Assembly: GCA_947468665.1 (NCBI GenBank) | Contig: CANILH010000007.1 | Location: forward strand, 1-63,557 | Direction: 5' to 3' | DNA: 63,557 nucleotides | Source of the DNA: Oligoflexales bacterium | Lineage (GTDB): Bacteria; Bdellovibrionota_B; Oligoflexia; Oligoflexales; RGVZ01 | Shown here: positions 1-8,077 of the stretch, piece by piece | Position numbering within the stretch: position 1 is the stretch's first letter | Layout of the letters: every line of letters begins with the position of its first letter | Notes under the pieces: generated by a model | Database searches by the model: none | What the model saw: the letters and a program-made list of their open reading frames with translations, nothing else | What the model was told of the DNA's origin: nothing | Made by a program: the position numbers and the translations under genes

Positions 1-444
1 GCCGGATGAATATCCGACGAGAACGGGCTTTATGTAGGACTTTAGGTCTAATTTTTTTTGGATAAAATGGCTGAGAGACTCGAGATCTCCCGCAGGATAG
101 TGGCACTTACTCTTGGTTGCTTTTATAGCTTTCATGTAAGCCGGCACGCTGACACCCGCAACAAGGGCGTCTTTCGCGGCGATTGCCCGCGCCATGTCCA
201 CGACGCCGCTGTTCCAACCGCCGTCACCTGAAAGAAATATAAATAAGGCCGTTGGTTTTTTTACACCGGGATTATAAATAGTGACGTCGCCAAATCTCGC
301 GAATTTTGCCATCATGACGGATGAGTCAGTGGATTTATGAGGCTTCTCGGAGGCCTCATTGCCCCCTGCTCTGGCAAGAGGGTTTGTGAACGCCGAAGTC
401 AGAGCGATAGAGGCCGCGATATTTTTAAAGTCCCAAAAACCCAC
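1..444 (-). CDS. AcvB/VirJ-like lysyl-phosphatidylglycerol hydrolase, N-terminal part (cut by window edge)
   Basis: Reading the minus strand gives an open frame of 148 codons that runs off the left edge. It begins at a GTG preceded by GGAGGGG and overlaps the end of mprF by 20 bases. The start resembles a signal peptide (about 26 residues ending near ARAG). A conserved alpha/beta-hydrolase region follows, with GDGGW at residues 73-77 and a nucleophile elbow GYSSG at 144-148; both are typical of the VirJ/AcvB family. AcvB-type proteins are periplasmic and hydrolyse lysyl-phosphatidylglycerol made by LpiA/MprF in Agrobacterium, and the overlap with mprF fits that pairing. The catalytic Asp and His would lie outside the window. 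Family call from motifs is fairly firm; substrate is inferred from context. Confidence 0.8.
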   Translation of the reverse strand, partial: MGFWDFKNIAASIALTSAFTNPLARAGGNEASEKPHKSTDSSVMMAKFARFGDVTIYNPGVKKPTALFIFLSGDGGWNSGVVDMARAIAAKDALVAGVSVPAYMKAIKATKSKCHYPAGDLESLSHFIQKKLDLKSYIKPVLVGYSSG

Positions 445-2974
445 GGGCCCCTCCACCGACAAGTAATGCGACATCTGATGTGGCGTGCATGATGGACATG
501 CCCGGCTCAACGGCGAGATACCGGGGCTTCCAGACAGGATTGTATTTCTCTTTATATTCGCGAAGGCCGCGGAAGTTATAGAACCGTTCTCCGTACTTGA
601 AAGCTAGATTCGCCAGTTTGTACCAACCTGATGACCATGCGTGAACTTCAAGTCCCGAAAGTGGCGCCATGCCGAGATTAAAAGACTTAAATCCCTCATC
701 ACGTCCCCACTGGAGAAGCGACACGAATAAAAAATCCATGGTGCTCTTCGGCGCGGTCGCGGGATCATAGCGCATCAGGTCCACGCTTAGCTCGCTCGCT
801 CCTCCAAGCCACAGATTGGCGAAGCCAACGACCTTTCCTTGAAACATGATGATAGCGCAAGGCAGTCGACTGATATAGCCCTCCTCAAACCGTCCAACTG
901 AAAAACGCTTTTCTGCCGCGTTTTTGGCTTTAAGCCACGCGTCTGATATGGCCCTAAGTTCAGGCAGCCGCGCTGTGGTTTCTTCCGGCGAGAGAACTTT
1001 GAACACCAGGTTCTCTTTCTCGCCACGGCGCATTGCCTGTCTCAAGTCTTTGCGGGAATTGCCCTCGAGGTTGAAATCGGTCAGGGGAATTAACGCCTCG
1101 TCGCCAAGTTTCACGATGCGAAAGCCGAGGTCAATTAGCACCGAGACAAATTTCTCACGTACCTGGTAAAAAACAACCCTGCAGCCTTCCCTGTCAGCCG
1201 TGTCCATGAAGTCGAGGGTAAGTTGGCGAGCTTTCTCGTCATCTCCGTACACCTCCCCCAAAACAACCCACGTGGAGCCGATGACTCCATACATTAAAAA
1301 CGCCTCTTTCGTAGCGTCCATCAGAACGCATTTATCGCCTACCAGAACCAGCTGCGACTCGGAGTCCTCGATGGTTTTCAGAAGATCTTTCATATCGCTG
1401 AAATCGTTTTTAAACTGTCCTGGGATTTCTGTGGGGCGAGCCCTTAAATACCTGATAATTAAAAAGAGAATGATCATGACAATTGTGACCGAGGCGCCGC
1501 GCATAAAGCGCTCAGCTTCACCCATCAGATGAAATTTGAACCAGGTGTCGTTTAAATTTGGAATGTCTTCATAGGCGAAAAAACCGGCGATCGTTATCAG
1601 AAGGGTTAGTCCGATAATCTCAAAGTCATAGACAGTAAATGCCATGGCCCGGTGCTTTGGCCTGCGGCGGTAGAAAAATTTCTCAAATGGGGCCAGCAAT
1701 CCCGCCACTATGAAAAGCACCAGGGATTCCTCCCAGTCAAAGCCCTTGAGCAACGCGCTGAACGCACCGACAACAAGGAGTGCGAGTACAAGTTTGAAGC
1801 TTCGGTGGCTGCGGCGCGTGATTTCACGCGCTAGTAACAAAAGGCTGATGCCCGTGATGGACGCCGAGAGGTGGGCCAGTTCGATGATAGGAAGCGGCAG
1901 CCATTCGTTCAGCTCGGCCAGGCGACCTGCAGCGGCCGGAGTGAACGTGGAAAGCAGCAGAATGGCGCCCGCGATGATGATTCCAATGGATAGGAATTGA
2001 GGGACGATGAATTGCAAAGTCTTTTGGGATTGCGTAATCTTTTTCGCCGCACTTGCCCGCATCGCCGCAAATGATCTGGCGAAAAACCAGATGGCGGTCA
2101 GGCAAAAAGGAAGAAGGTAGTAAATGACCCGGAAAAGTAAAATCGTGAAGAGTAATTTATGAGGGTCGCAATATGGGGTCAGCATCGTCAGAAGCACACC
2201 GTCAAAAACACCCAATCCCCCAGGGACCTGACTGACGATCCCGATGGCCTGAGCCGCTAGGAAAATGGAAAGAAATTCTGGGAAGCCAATGGCGGCCTCG
2301 GCTGGCAAGATGCTGTAGAACACGGCAGCACAAAGGACCAAATCACTGATCGACACCAGAAATTGTCCAAGGGTGATGCTCGTGGTCGGAGGAATGAACT
2401 CAAAACGCCAGATCACCAGGACTCTATCTTTGTAGATCCGGCCAATAATTATGTAGGCCACGGCGAAAGCCGCGCAGAGAATCCCGGCCTGTGTCCACGA
2501 TGGATGAAATGAGTCAGGCACCGTGGCATGAGGTGGATAGAGCGTCCAGCAAAGGCCAGATAAAAGCAAAAAGCCCGTCCAAAAACTTATGGAATTTTGA
2601 ATCGCGACTTGCGCGATCTTGTGGATGGGAACGCCTTCTTTGTTGTATTCCTGCAGGCGAACAGATCCGCCTGAGAAAATCGCGTGACCGACAAAATTAC
2701 TGAGTGAAAACGCCGTGCTTGCCGTCCTAATGATGATTTTTAAAGGAAGTTTCACGCCTGCTTGCATGAGTGAGAGGTAGTCATAGCCGCATAAAACCGC
2801 GAAGTTAACGGCCGTCCAGAGTATCGCCCAGAATACGGCTCCAGGGTGGGGCTCGTTTATCTCATTCCGGAAATCCGCGAAACTCATCCCCTGAAATTGC
2901 CGATGTAATATGACGATCGCGATGGCAAACGCGACAAGAGGTAAAAATGAGACTAAGCGCCTGATTTGCTTCAA
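425..2974 (-). CDS. mprF: Phosphatidylglycerol lysyltransferase/flippase (MprF/LpiA family)
   Basis: An 849-residue membrane protein. Roughly the first 500 residues are many hydrophobic helices (UPF0104-type flippase domain, with a VSQVPGGLGVFDG motif). The last 330 residues are the soluble DUF2156/GNAT-like transferase domain, containing RKDLRQAMRRG, FNLGMAPLSG and a C-terminal FKYGERFYNFRGLR segment. The family moves lysine or another amino acid from aminoacyl-tRNA to phosphatidylglycerol and flips the product outward, lowering envelope negative charge and giving resistance to cationic peptides. The start is TTG with GGAG seven bases upstream. Length matches full two-domain MprF (about 840-860). 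It is followed by the overlapping AcvB-like hydrolase gene, so both are probably co-translated. The amino acid used cannot be read from sequence. Confidence 0.93.
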   Translation of the reverse strand: MKQIRRLVSFLPLVAFAIAIVILHRQFQGMSFADFRNEINEPHPGAVFWAILWTAVNFAVLCGYDYLSLMQAGVKLPLKIIIRTASTAFSLSNFVGHAIFSGGSVRLQEYNKEGVPIHKIAQVAIQNSISFWTGFLLLSGLCWTLYPPHATVPDSFHPSWTQAGILCAAFAVAYIIIGRIYKDRVLVIWRFEFIPPTTSITLGQFLVSISDLVLCAAVFYSILPAEAAIGFPEFLSIFLAAQAIGIVSQVPGGLGVFDGVLLTMLTPYCDPHKLLFTILLFRVIYYLLPFCLTAIWFFARSFAAMRASAAKKITQSQKTLQFIVPQFLSIGIIIAGAILLLSTFTPAAAGRLAELNEWLPLPIIELAHLSASITGISLLLLAREITRRSHRSFKLVLALLVVGAFSALLKGFDWEESLVLFIVAGLLAPFEKFFYRRRPKHRAMAFTVYDFEIIGLTLLITIAGFFAYEDIPNLNDTWFKFHLMGEAERFMRGASVTIVMIILFLIIRYLRARPTEIPGQFKNDFSDMKDLLKTIEDSESQLVLVGDKCVLMDATKEAFLMYGVIGSTWVVLGEVYGDDEKARQLTLDFMDTADREGCRVVFYQVREKFVSVLIDLGFRIVKLGDEALIPLTDFNLEGNSRKDLRQAMRRGEKENLVFKVLSPEETTARLPELRAISDAWLKAKNAAEKRFSVGRFEEGYISRLPCAIIMFQGKVVGFANLWLGGASELSVDLMRYDPATAPKSTMDFLFVSLLQWGRDEGFKSFNLGMAPLSGLEVHAWSSGWYKLANLAFKYGERFYNFRGLREYKEKYNPVWKPRYLAVEPGMSIMHATSDVALLVGGGARGFLGL

Positions 2975-3188
2975 TGGAATCTCCGGATAGGGGAGTGACA
3001 GCCAAGTTAGCGTGGTAGGCTGTTGACCAAACTGTAAATATTGACATTGTTCGAGGTGTTTTGAATACGCTAACCCTAGCGGTCAACAGGCTAATAATAC
3101 GGGTGATCATACTCCGATGCTGTAGTATTCCAAAATGAAAATGGATGCGAATGCGCCTGTTTTTTGATCGTGCTGATTGGCCGGGATA

Positions 3189-3215
3189 TAAAGATGTTCT
3201 GTCTTTAGCCGATAA
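3189..3215 (+). promoter_or_regulatory. Sigma-28 (FliA) type promoter
   Basis: TAAAGATG, 11 bases, then GCCGATAA. The -10 matches the FliA consensus in all eight positions, the -35 matches TAAAG, and the spacer is the canonical 11. A transcript would start near 3222, about 36 bases before the start of the small motility-like gene, whose RBS is at 3250-3254. Confidence 0.85.
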
Positions 3216-3257
3216 CGTCGGGTGAAAGACTTTACAACTGGATCACCCGAGGTGCTT

Positions 3258-3461
3258 ATGCAAATTGGATCAAATATGGGCCCGTCCCTTGAGAAGCTGC
3301 CTATTGAGGCCCAAATTGACGCGGAACTGATGAGTAAAGAGCTGGATCAGCAGAAAATTGAGGGCTCAGCAGCGATAAAAATGATTGAAAGCGCGCAAGC
3401 CCTTGTTAATACTCCTCTTAAAGATGGCCCTGTCGGTCGCAAAATAAATATCCGCGTCTAA
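3258..3461 (+). CDS. Small YjfB-like putative motility protein
   Basis: A 67-residue protein. The ATG at 3258 is chosen because GAGGTG precedes it; the longer frame from a GTG at 3222 would begin at the predicted transcription start. The composition is helical and polar, with no signal peptide or membrane helix. A central segment of the form ELMSKELDQQKIEGSAAIKMI resembles the short YjfB family (putative motility proteins with a conserved EG and trailing Leu/Ile-rich helix). The near-perfect sigma-28 promoter upstream supports a link to flagella or chemotaxis. YjfB proteins have no established biochemical role. The family match is by eye only. Confidence 0.65.
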   Translation: MQIGSNMGPSLEKLPIEAQIDAELMSKELDQQKIEGSAAIKMIESAQALVNTPLKDGPVGRKINIRV

Positions 3462-3576
3462 AGATATAACAAGCTTTTTAAATTATCTTGATGTAAGGTG
3501 CCCCCTCAATAATCTTCCGGTTTCGGGGATTGGGCTTGCAGCTCACGCCTTAGAACGGAACAGTACAGAGGTTAGT

Positions 3577-3915
3577 ATGGGTAAAAAGTTGTATGTTGGT
3601 GGTCTCTCCTATAATACGTCCGATCAAGGGCTGCATGACGTGTTCTCGCAAGCGGGACAAGTCGAAAGCGCAAAAGTCATCACTGATCGTGAGACCAACC
3701 GCAGCAAGGGCTTCGGATTCGTAGAAATGTCAACTGAACAGGAAGCTATGGCTGCCATTCAGAAGTTCAACGGCGCTGAAGTTGACGGTCGTAAATTGAC
3801 TGTTAACGAAGCTAAGCCACAAGCTCCTCGCGAAAATCGCGGCGGCGGCGGCGGCGGCGGCGGCTACGGCGGCGGCGGCGGTGGCGGCGGCGGCGGCGGA
3901 CGCAATCGCTGGTAA
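3577..3915 (+). CDS. Glycine-rich RRM RNA-binding protein
   Basis: This 112-residue protein has a single RNA-recognition motif over residues 1-80. RNP2 is LYVGGLSY and RNP1 is KGFGFVEM, both with the aromatic residues that stack on RNA bases. A tail of two long glycine runs split by a tyrosine follows, ending RNRW. The arrangement is that of bacterial cold-induced RNA-binding proteins of the Rbp/GRP type, which bind single-stranded RNA and probably help with cold adaptation or RNA turnover. AGAGGT lies upstream of the ATG, and a strong terminator follows, so the gene is probably monocistronic. The glycine tail is encoded by near-pure GGC repeats, a likely site of length variation. Confidence 0.92.
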   Translation: MGKKLYVGGLSYNTSDQGLHDVFSQAGQVESAKVITDRETNRSKGFGFVEMSTEQEAMAAIQKFNGAEVDGRKLTVNEAKPQAPRENRGGGGGGGGYGGGGGGGGGGGRNRW

Positions 3916-3943
3916 GCGATATTCCGTTATAATGGAATCTAAT

Positions 3944-3982
3944 AAACTCCTTAGTTAGAAATAACTAAGGAGTTTGTTTTTT
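3944..3982 (+). terminator. Rho-independent terminator after RRM gene
   Basis: A perfect 14-bp stem (AAACTCCTTAGTTA with its complement) closes on a GAAA tetraloop and is followed by GTTTTTT. It starts 28 bases after the RRM stop codon. Confidence 0.93.
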
Positions 3983-4124
3983 GGGCCCACCCCGTTTGTA
4001 AACTATATTTAGGAATTAATGTTTTTATACTCGGAGTATTCACGGGACAAACGGCAATGGTTCTGAGGGTTCGAACGGAACCCGATTTGGTCCGCTTGAG
4101 AGTCGGCTTGGGTATTCGATGCCC

Positions 4125-5030
4125 TTAGTTTTCCGGGCTGGATGAGGACCCGTTATTAGTCATATGTTTGCCGATGTTGCCAACTCGCCTGAGGCCCAAA
4201 TGATTCATGACCATATCAGGCGTATAGCCAATGGATAATTTGTGGCTCATAGCCAGATGGCGAAGCTGTTCGGCGTTCAATCTTGGAATTTCCGCCGCGG
4301 CACCGAGCTCATAGATGGCAAATTTAAGTCCGTGTCTTGTTAGCCCATATTGAACAGCGCGCGCGTCCGCGCCTTTAAAGGAAACAAAAATCAGACTGGA
4401 TTGCTTAAATTCATTTTTGGTTCGGCTGTCATTTTCGAGGGTGTCGCGGTAAGCCTTCACAGACCAGGTGGTCTCGGCCTCAAGACCGATGGTACGCGCC
4501 CTGTCACCAGGAATGCTTAGCCTACCGGACTCACCGGCCGCGAAAAAATTGCTCCATGTGAGTTTTACGATTTCGGAGGCCTTCAAGCCTTCCCTTGACA
4601 AAAGTAACAACAAAACCAGGTCTCGCGATGACTTGAGTGCGCTGTCGCCCGAGCGGGCTATTGACAGCATTGTCTCAATTTTTTCGGGCGCGATCTCCCG
4701 CACCGCGTTATTCTCATGAACCGGCACTGGCGCGTCATCAAAGGGGTTGCCATGCAGATCGCCACTATCCTCAAGCCATCTGAAGAACATTCGGATCGCG
4801 ATCACGGCCCGCCTAATGCTGCTGGATTTGGAGCCGCGGTCAACGAGCCAGCTCTTAAACTCCTCCAAGGTATCAAGCCCCACATCTTTTGATTGGATGT
4901 TGGCTGCCTCCAAAAATTGGATAAAATTCGCCATATCACGCGCGTAACCCTCTACGGTGGACTTCTGCCGACCTTGCACTCCCATAAATAAGCTAAAACC
5001 TGAAATCTTTTTGTGGTCAATGGTCAGCAT
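4125..5030 (-). CDS. Tyrosine recombinase-fold protein with degraded catalytic residues
   Basis: About 301 residues, with an N-terminal SAM-like core-binding domain (residues 15-95, ending in the RRAVIAIRMFFRWL helix typical of XerC/XerD) and a C-terminal catalytic-type domain. The expected R-K-H-R-H/W-Y set is mostly missing. The TGLRxSE box reads EGLKASE (Arg to Lys). The HxLRH box reads EQLRH, so the His is lost but the second Arg is kept. The GH and IYTH positions read GL and IGKHM, with no obvious nucleophilic Tyr. It may therefore bind DNA without cutting it. The ATG at 5030 is preferred (weak AGAAAG upstream); a TTG at 5054 would add eight residues and has no visible RBS. Confidence 0.75.
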   Translation of the reverse strand: MLTIDHKKISGFSLFMGVQGRQKSTVEGYARDMANFIQFLEAANIQSKDVGLDTLEEFKSWLVDRGSKSSSIRRAVIAIRMFFRWLEDSGDLHGNPFDDAPVPVHENNAVREIAPEKIETMLSIARSGDSALKSSRDLVLLLLLSREGLKASEIVKLTWSNFFAAGESGRLSIPGDRARTIGLEAETTWSVKAYRDTLENDSRTKNEFKQSSLIFVSFKGADARAVQYGLTRHGLKFAIYELGAAAEIPRLNAEQLRHLAMSHKLSIGYTPDMVMNHLGLRRVGNIGKHMTNNGSSSSPEN

Positions 5031-5111
5031 GGCGCTTTCTGCTTTTTTGGGCAAAATTTATGATACAATCAGCCGGCATGCGTGCAAAGTTATCACCACA
5101 CAGGGGTGAAA

Positions 5112-5840
5112 GTGAATAGATATTTTTTTAGACAAAAACGCGGTTTGTTCCTGACTTTGGCCTGTGTCGCTTGTGGTATGTATTTTGACCTATCGGCATC
5201 GGCCGCAGTCGCGCTGCGTCCGATGGGCGGAGCGTCGCTTCTTCGTCAGGTGGATAATCCGGCGTCTCGCCTCGAGTCACTTGTGGTCGAGGTTAACGGT
5301 GAGCGCAGGCGTGTTGAACCGGCGACTGGTTTAACGGTTGTGCGTGGAGACCTGGTGACGATCGTTGAGGCGTGGCTTGTTGATAAATCAAAGCTCGCGC
5401 CGGTTGTGGATATCTCAGGATTTACCTCGCGCCTAAAACGAAACGGGCAGGACGATCGCGGAAAAGTCGTGGACACAAACCGCGATTTTGATCCCAGGCA
5501 GAGTGAGGGCGGCCGGGGAGATCGCTACGCGATTCGTGTAATCGGATCTGGCGTTCTTTATGGCGAGACCTTTTTAACGATAGAGGCTCCCGCGTTGATC
5601 TCGTTTGAGGTCGAGGTGAATGGCGAACGGCGCAAACTCACGCCCGGCGATAAACTTGCCCTAAGCCCCCGCGACGGCATTCGGGTGATTGATATCCGGA
5701 CCAATGTTCGCGGAAACGAGAATGTTCGTCATAATATGTCCAAAATAAGGAACCCGGACGGAACCTTTGCGAGGGAGATTCGGTTCACCCGTGGGGAGGC
5801 CGTGTTCGCGCGGATACCAATTGATTGGCAGGGGTCATGA
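5112..5840 (+). CDS. Exported protein of unknown function
   Basis: A 242-residue protein starting at a GTG with AGGGG five bases upstream; earlier in-frame GTGs lack an RBS. Residues 1-30 form a signal peptide (basic start, LFLTLACVACG core, ending near SASAA). The mature part contains two similar stretches, VEVNGERRRVEPATGL and VEVNGERRKLTPGDKL, suggesting a duplicated beta domain, so a periplasmic or surface ligand-binding role is possible. I do not recognise a named family. The stop overlaps the start of the NtrY-like kinase gene (ATGA), so it may be an accessory or sensor partner of that kinase. Confidence 0.75.
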   Translation: MNRYFFRQKRGLFLTLACVACGMYFDLSASAAVALRPMGGASLLRQVDNPASRLESLVVEVNGERRRVEPATGLTVVRGDLVTIVEAWLVDKSKLAPVVDISGFTSRLKRNGQDDRGKVVDTNRDFDPRQSEGGRGDRYAIRVIGSGVLYGETFLTIEAPALISFEVEVNGERRKLTPGDKLALSPRDGIRVIDIRTNVRGNENVRHNMSKIRNPDGTFAREIRFTRGEAVFARIPIDWQGS

Positions 5841-8077
5841 GAGCTCCAATCCTGGGTCGCAGAAGAATTTTGGAAATGGCCGCGATCATAGCTGTAACGA
5901 CAACGCTGATCGGTATCAGCCGGCTCGAGACGAGGCTCTATAATCTCAGTGAAACGATGGCCCGAGATCACTCGTTGCTCGCATCTATTTTTTACTACGG
6001 AATTATTAATCTAAACGTTTTCCTCGCGATTCTCCTGAGTCTGCTTGTGATCCGCAATATCGCCAAACTAGTGGTCGAGCGGCGTCGGGGGGTCTTTGGG
6101 AGCAGGCTTCGAACCAAGCTTGTAGGCGTGTTGATTGTGTTCTCACTTGTGCCAACGGTGCTGGTTTTCTATGTCAGCACCCGGTTTATCACCAAAAGCT
6201 TCGACGAGTGGTTTGGCGGTCGGGTGAAAGTCACAACTCAAAAAACCAGGGACGCCGGAGCCCAAATTTACCTACAGGATCAAAGGCGGCTGGAGTCTAT
6301 CGCCAAGGTCGCAGCCTCCCGGATAAAAACCCCCTCCCCCCTGGATTTTTCCTCCGGGCAGAACGCCAACATGAACATGGATCTCGCCGGTTTTGAGATT
6401 GAGTACAATGTGCAATCAATTCGGGTTTACGATGTGTCCGGCAGATTGCTGAATCGAGAATCAGCGCTTTCGGCGGTGCGTGAAGATGATCAGGGAAACA
6501 CGGCGGCTGTCAGTGATATGATTGCAAGGTTTGTTTCTCAGCCTGCTATGGTCAGCGCGTCTACGGTTGATGTCGAGAACGGCAGGGACATTGTGCGCGC
6601 TGCCGTCCCCGTGCGCTTGGCCACCGGGGCACCTCTGGCGATCGTGATGCTGGAGGAGAAGTTCGATACACCCGTTCTCGCCAATATCCAGATCATTCTG
6701 GACGGGCTGGCGACCCTGAAGCCAGGCGCTCAATTGGTCCGGGTCAGTTACCTGATTCTTGTCACTGTTATGACTCTTTTGATTGTTTTCGCCGCTGTGT
6801 GGTTTGGTTTTTATGTAGCCAGAGCGATCACTGGGCCGCTGCAACTCCTTGCTGAGGCCACGAAGGAGGTGGCTCTTGGGAACTATGCGATTAAACTTGG
6901 TACCGGGACGGAAGATGAGACGGGGCAGTTGACGAAGGCGTTCAACGCGATGACCGGTGATCTGCTGCGCCAGAAAAATGATGTTGAGTCGGCGAGGATC
7001 AGGCTTGAGGAGTCCAATAATGAGCTGGATAAACGCCGCCGGTATATGGAGGTGGTTTTTGAGAATATTGCGTCGGGTGTTATCGCGGTGGACGCGAAGG
7101 GTGTCATCACCGCTTTCAATGACGCCGCCATTGAAATGCTTGGATTAAGCATTGATAACCCCCTTGGTAAGCGCGCTGAGGATGTGCTTGGACGTCCGCT
7201 TTTTGATGGTCTTTGGGCGCAAATTGGGGCGGACAGATCAGTGGCGCGGGAGCTTGAACTTCGGGATTTTGGCATTGATGCCACGGTTTACCTTGCGGCC
7301 AGTCATATTCAGTCTGTTGAGGGCGATTTTCAAGGGACCGTTATCGTTCTTGACGACGCGACTGACAGGATCAGAATGCAGCGCGCTACCGCGTGGCGTG
7401 AGGTTGCCCGCCGCATCGCACACGAGATCAAAAATCCAATGACCCCCATCCGCTTGTCCGCGGAAAGGCTTCTTCGCCGTTTCTCGTCACGTTTCGAAGG
7501 AGAGGACCGCAAGGTTTTTGACAGTTGCGTGGAATCCATTCTTGTTCAGGTGGATGTACTTAGAGGGCTGGTAAATGAGTTCAGTAAATTCTCGCGGATG
7601 CCGACCATTCAAGTAAGGCCGGCGTGTCTTAATGCCATTGTGGCTTCGGCCATCGAGGTGTTCCGACAGGGATATCCTTCAATCGAGTTTGATGAGACCT
7701 ACGCCCAGTCACTTCCGGAGGCTATGCTTGATCCGGAACAGTTCAACAGGGTGGTCGTAAACCTTTTGTCCAACGCGGTTGATGCCGTTGCGCCGTCCAA
7801 AAGGCAAGGAGTCATCAAAATTATGACCAGGTATGACGCGACGATTGGGGCGGAGATTCTTGAGATTTCAGACAATGGACCGGGAATACCCGACGCGATT
7901 CGGGACCGGGTGTTTGAGCCTTATTTCTCGACCAAGGAACATGGCACAGGCCTTGGTCTCGCTATGGTTAATCAGATTGTTAGCGATCACGGGGGCTATG
8001 TAAGGATAGCTCGCAGTGACGATGCAGGTACACTATTCAGAATAGAGATTCCATTAGCGGAGAGCGCGAGATCATGA
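5837..8077 (+). CDS. NtrY-like membrane sensor histidine kinase
   Basis: A 746-residue kinase. Three hydrophobic helices lie in the first 115 residues, a periplasmic sensor region follows, and a fourth helix near residues 305-330 leads into a HAMP domain, then a PAS domain and a HisKA domain. The phosphate-accepting His is residue 529 in the box AHEIKNPMTPI. The HATPase domain shows N box NLLSNAVDAV, G1 DNGPGIP and G2 GTGLGLAMV. This order and the box sequence are those of NtrY. The ATG at 5837 is taken over a TTG four codons earlier because AGGGG precedes it and it overlaps the previous stop. The partner regulator follows with an ATGA overlap. The signal sensed is unknown. Confidence 0.92.
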   Translation: MRAPILGRRRILEMAAIIAVTTTLIGISRLETRLYNLSETMARDHSLLASIFYYGIINLNVFLAILLSLLVIRNIAKLVVERRRGVFGSRLRTKLVGVLIVFSLVPTVLVFYVSTRFITKSFDEWFGGRVKVTTQKTRDAGAQIYLQDQRRLESIAKVAASRIKTPSPLDFSSGQNANMNMDLAGFEIEYNVQSIRVYDVSGRLLNRESALSAVREDDQGNTAAVSDMIARFVSQPAMVSASTVDVENGRDIVRAAVPVRLATGAPLAIVMLEEKFDTPVLANIQIILDGLATLKPGAQLVRVSYLILVTVMTLLIVFAAVWFGFYVARAITGPLQLLAEATKEVALGNYAIKLGTGTEDETGQLTKAFNAMTGDLLRQKNDVESARIRLEESNNELDKRRRYMEVVFENIASGVIAVDAKGVITAFNDAAIEMLGLSIDNPLGKRAEDVLGRPLFDGLWAQIGADRSVARELELRDFGIDATVYLAASHIQSVEGDFQGTVIVLDDATDRIRMQRATAWREVARRIAHEIKNPMTPIRLSAERLLRRFSSRFEGEDRKVFDSCVESILVQVDVLRGLVNEFSKFSRMPTIQVRPACLNAIVASAIEVFRQGYPSIEFDETYAQSLPEAMLDPEQFNRVVVNLLSNAVDAVAPSKRQGVIKIMTRYDATIGAEILEISDNGPGIPDAIRDRVFEPYFSTKEHGTGLGLAMVNQIVSDHGGYVRIARSDDAGTLFRIEIPLAESARS

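Noticed and set aside
3837-3906. CRISPR-like or tandem repeat array
   Set aside because: It is the codon repeat of a glycine-rich protein tail; no repeat-spacer structure.
4125-5030. Functional phage integrase marking an attachment site
   Set aside because: Catalytic residues are missing and no tRNA or direct repeats lie next to it.
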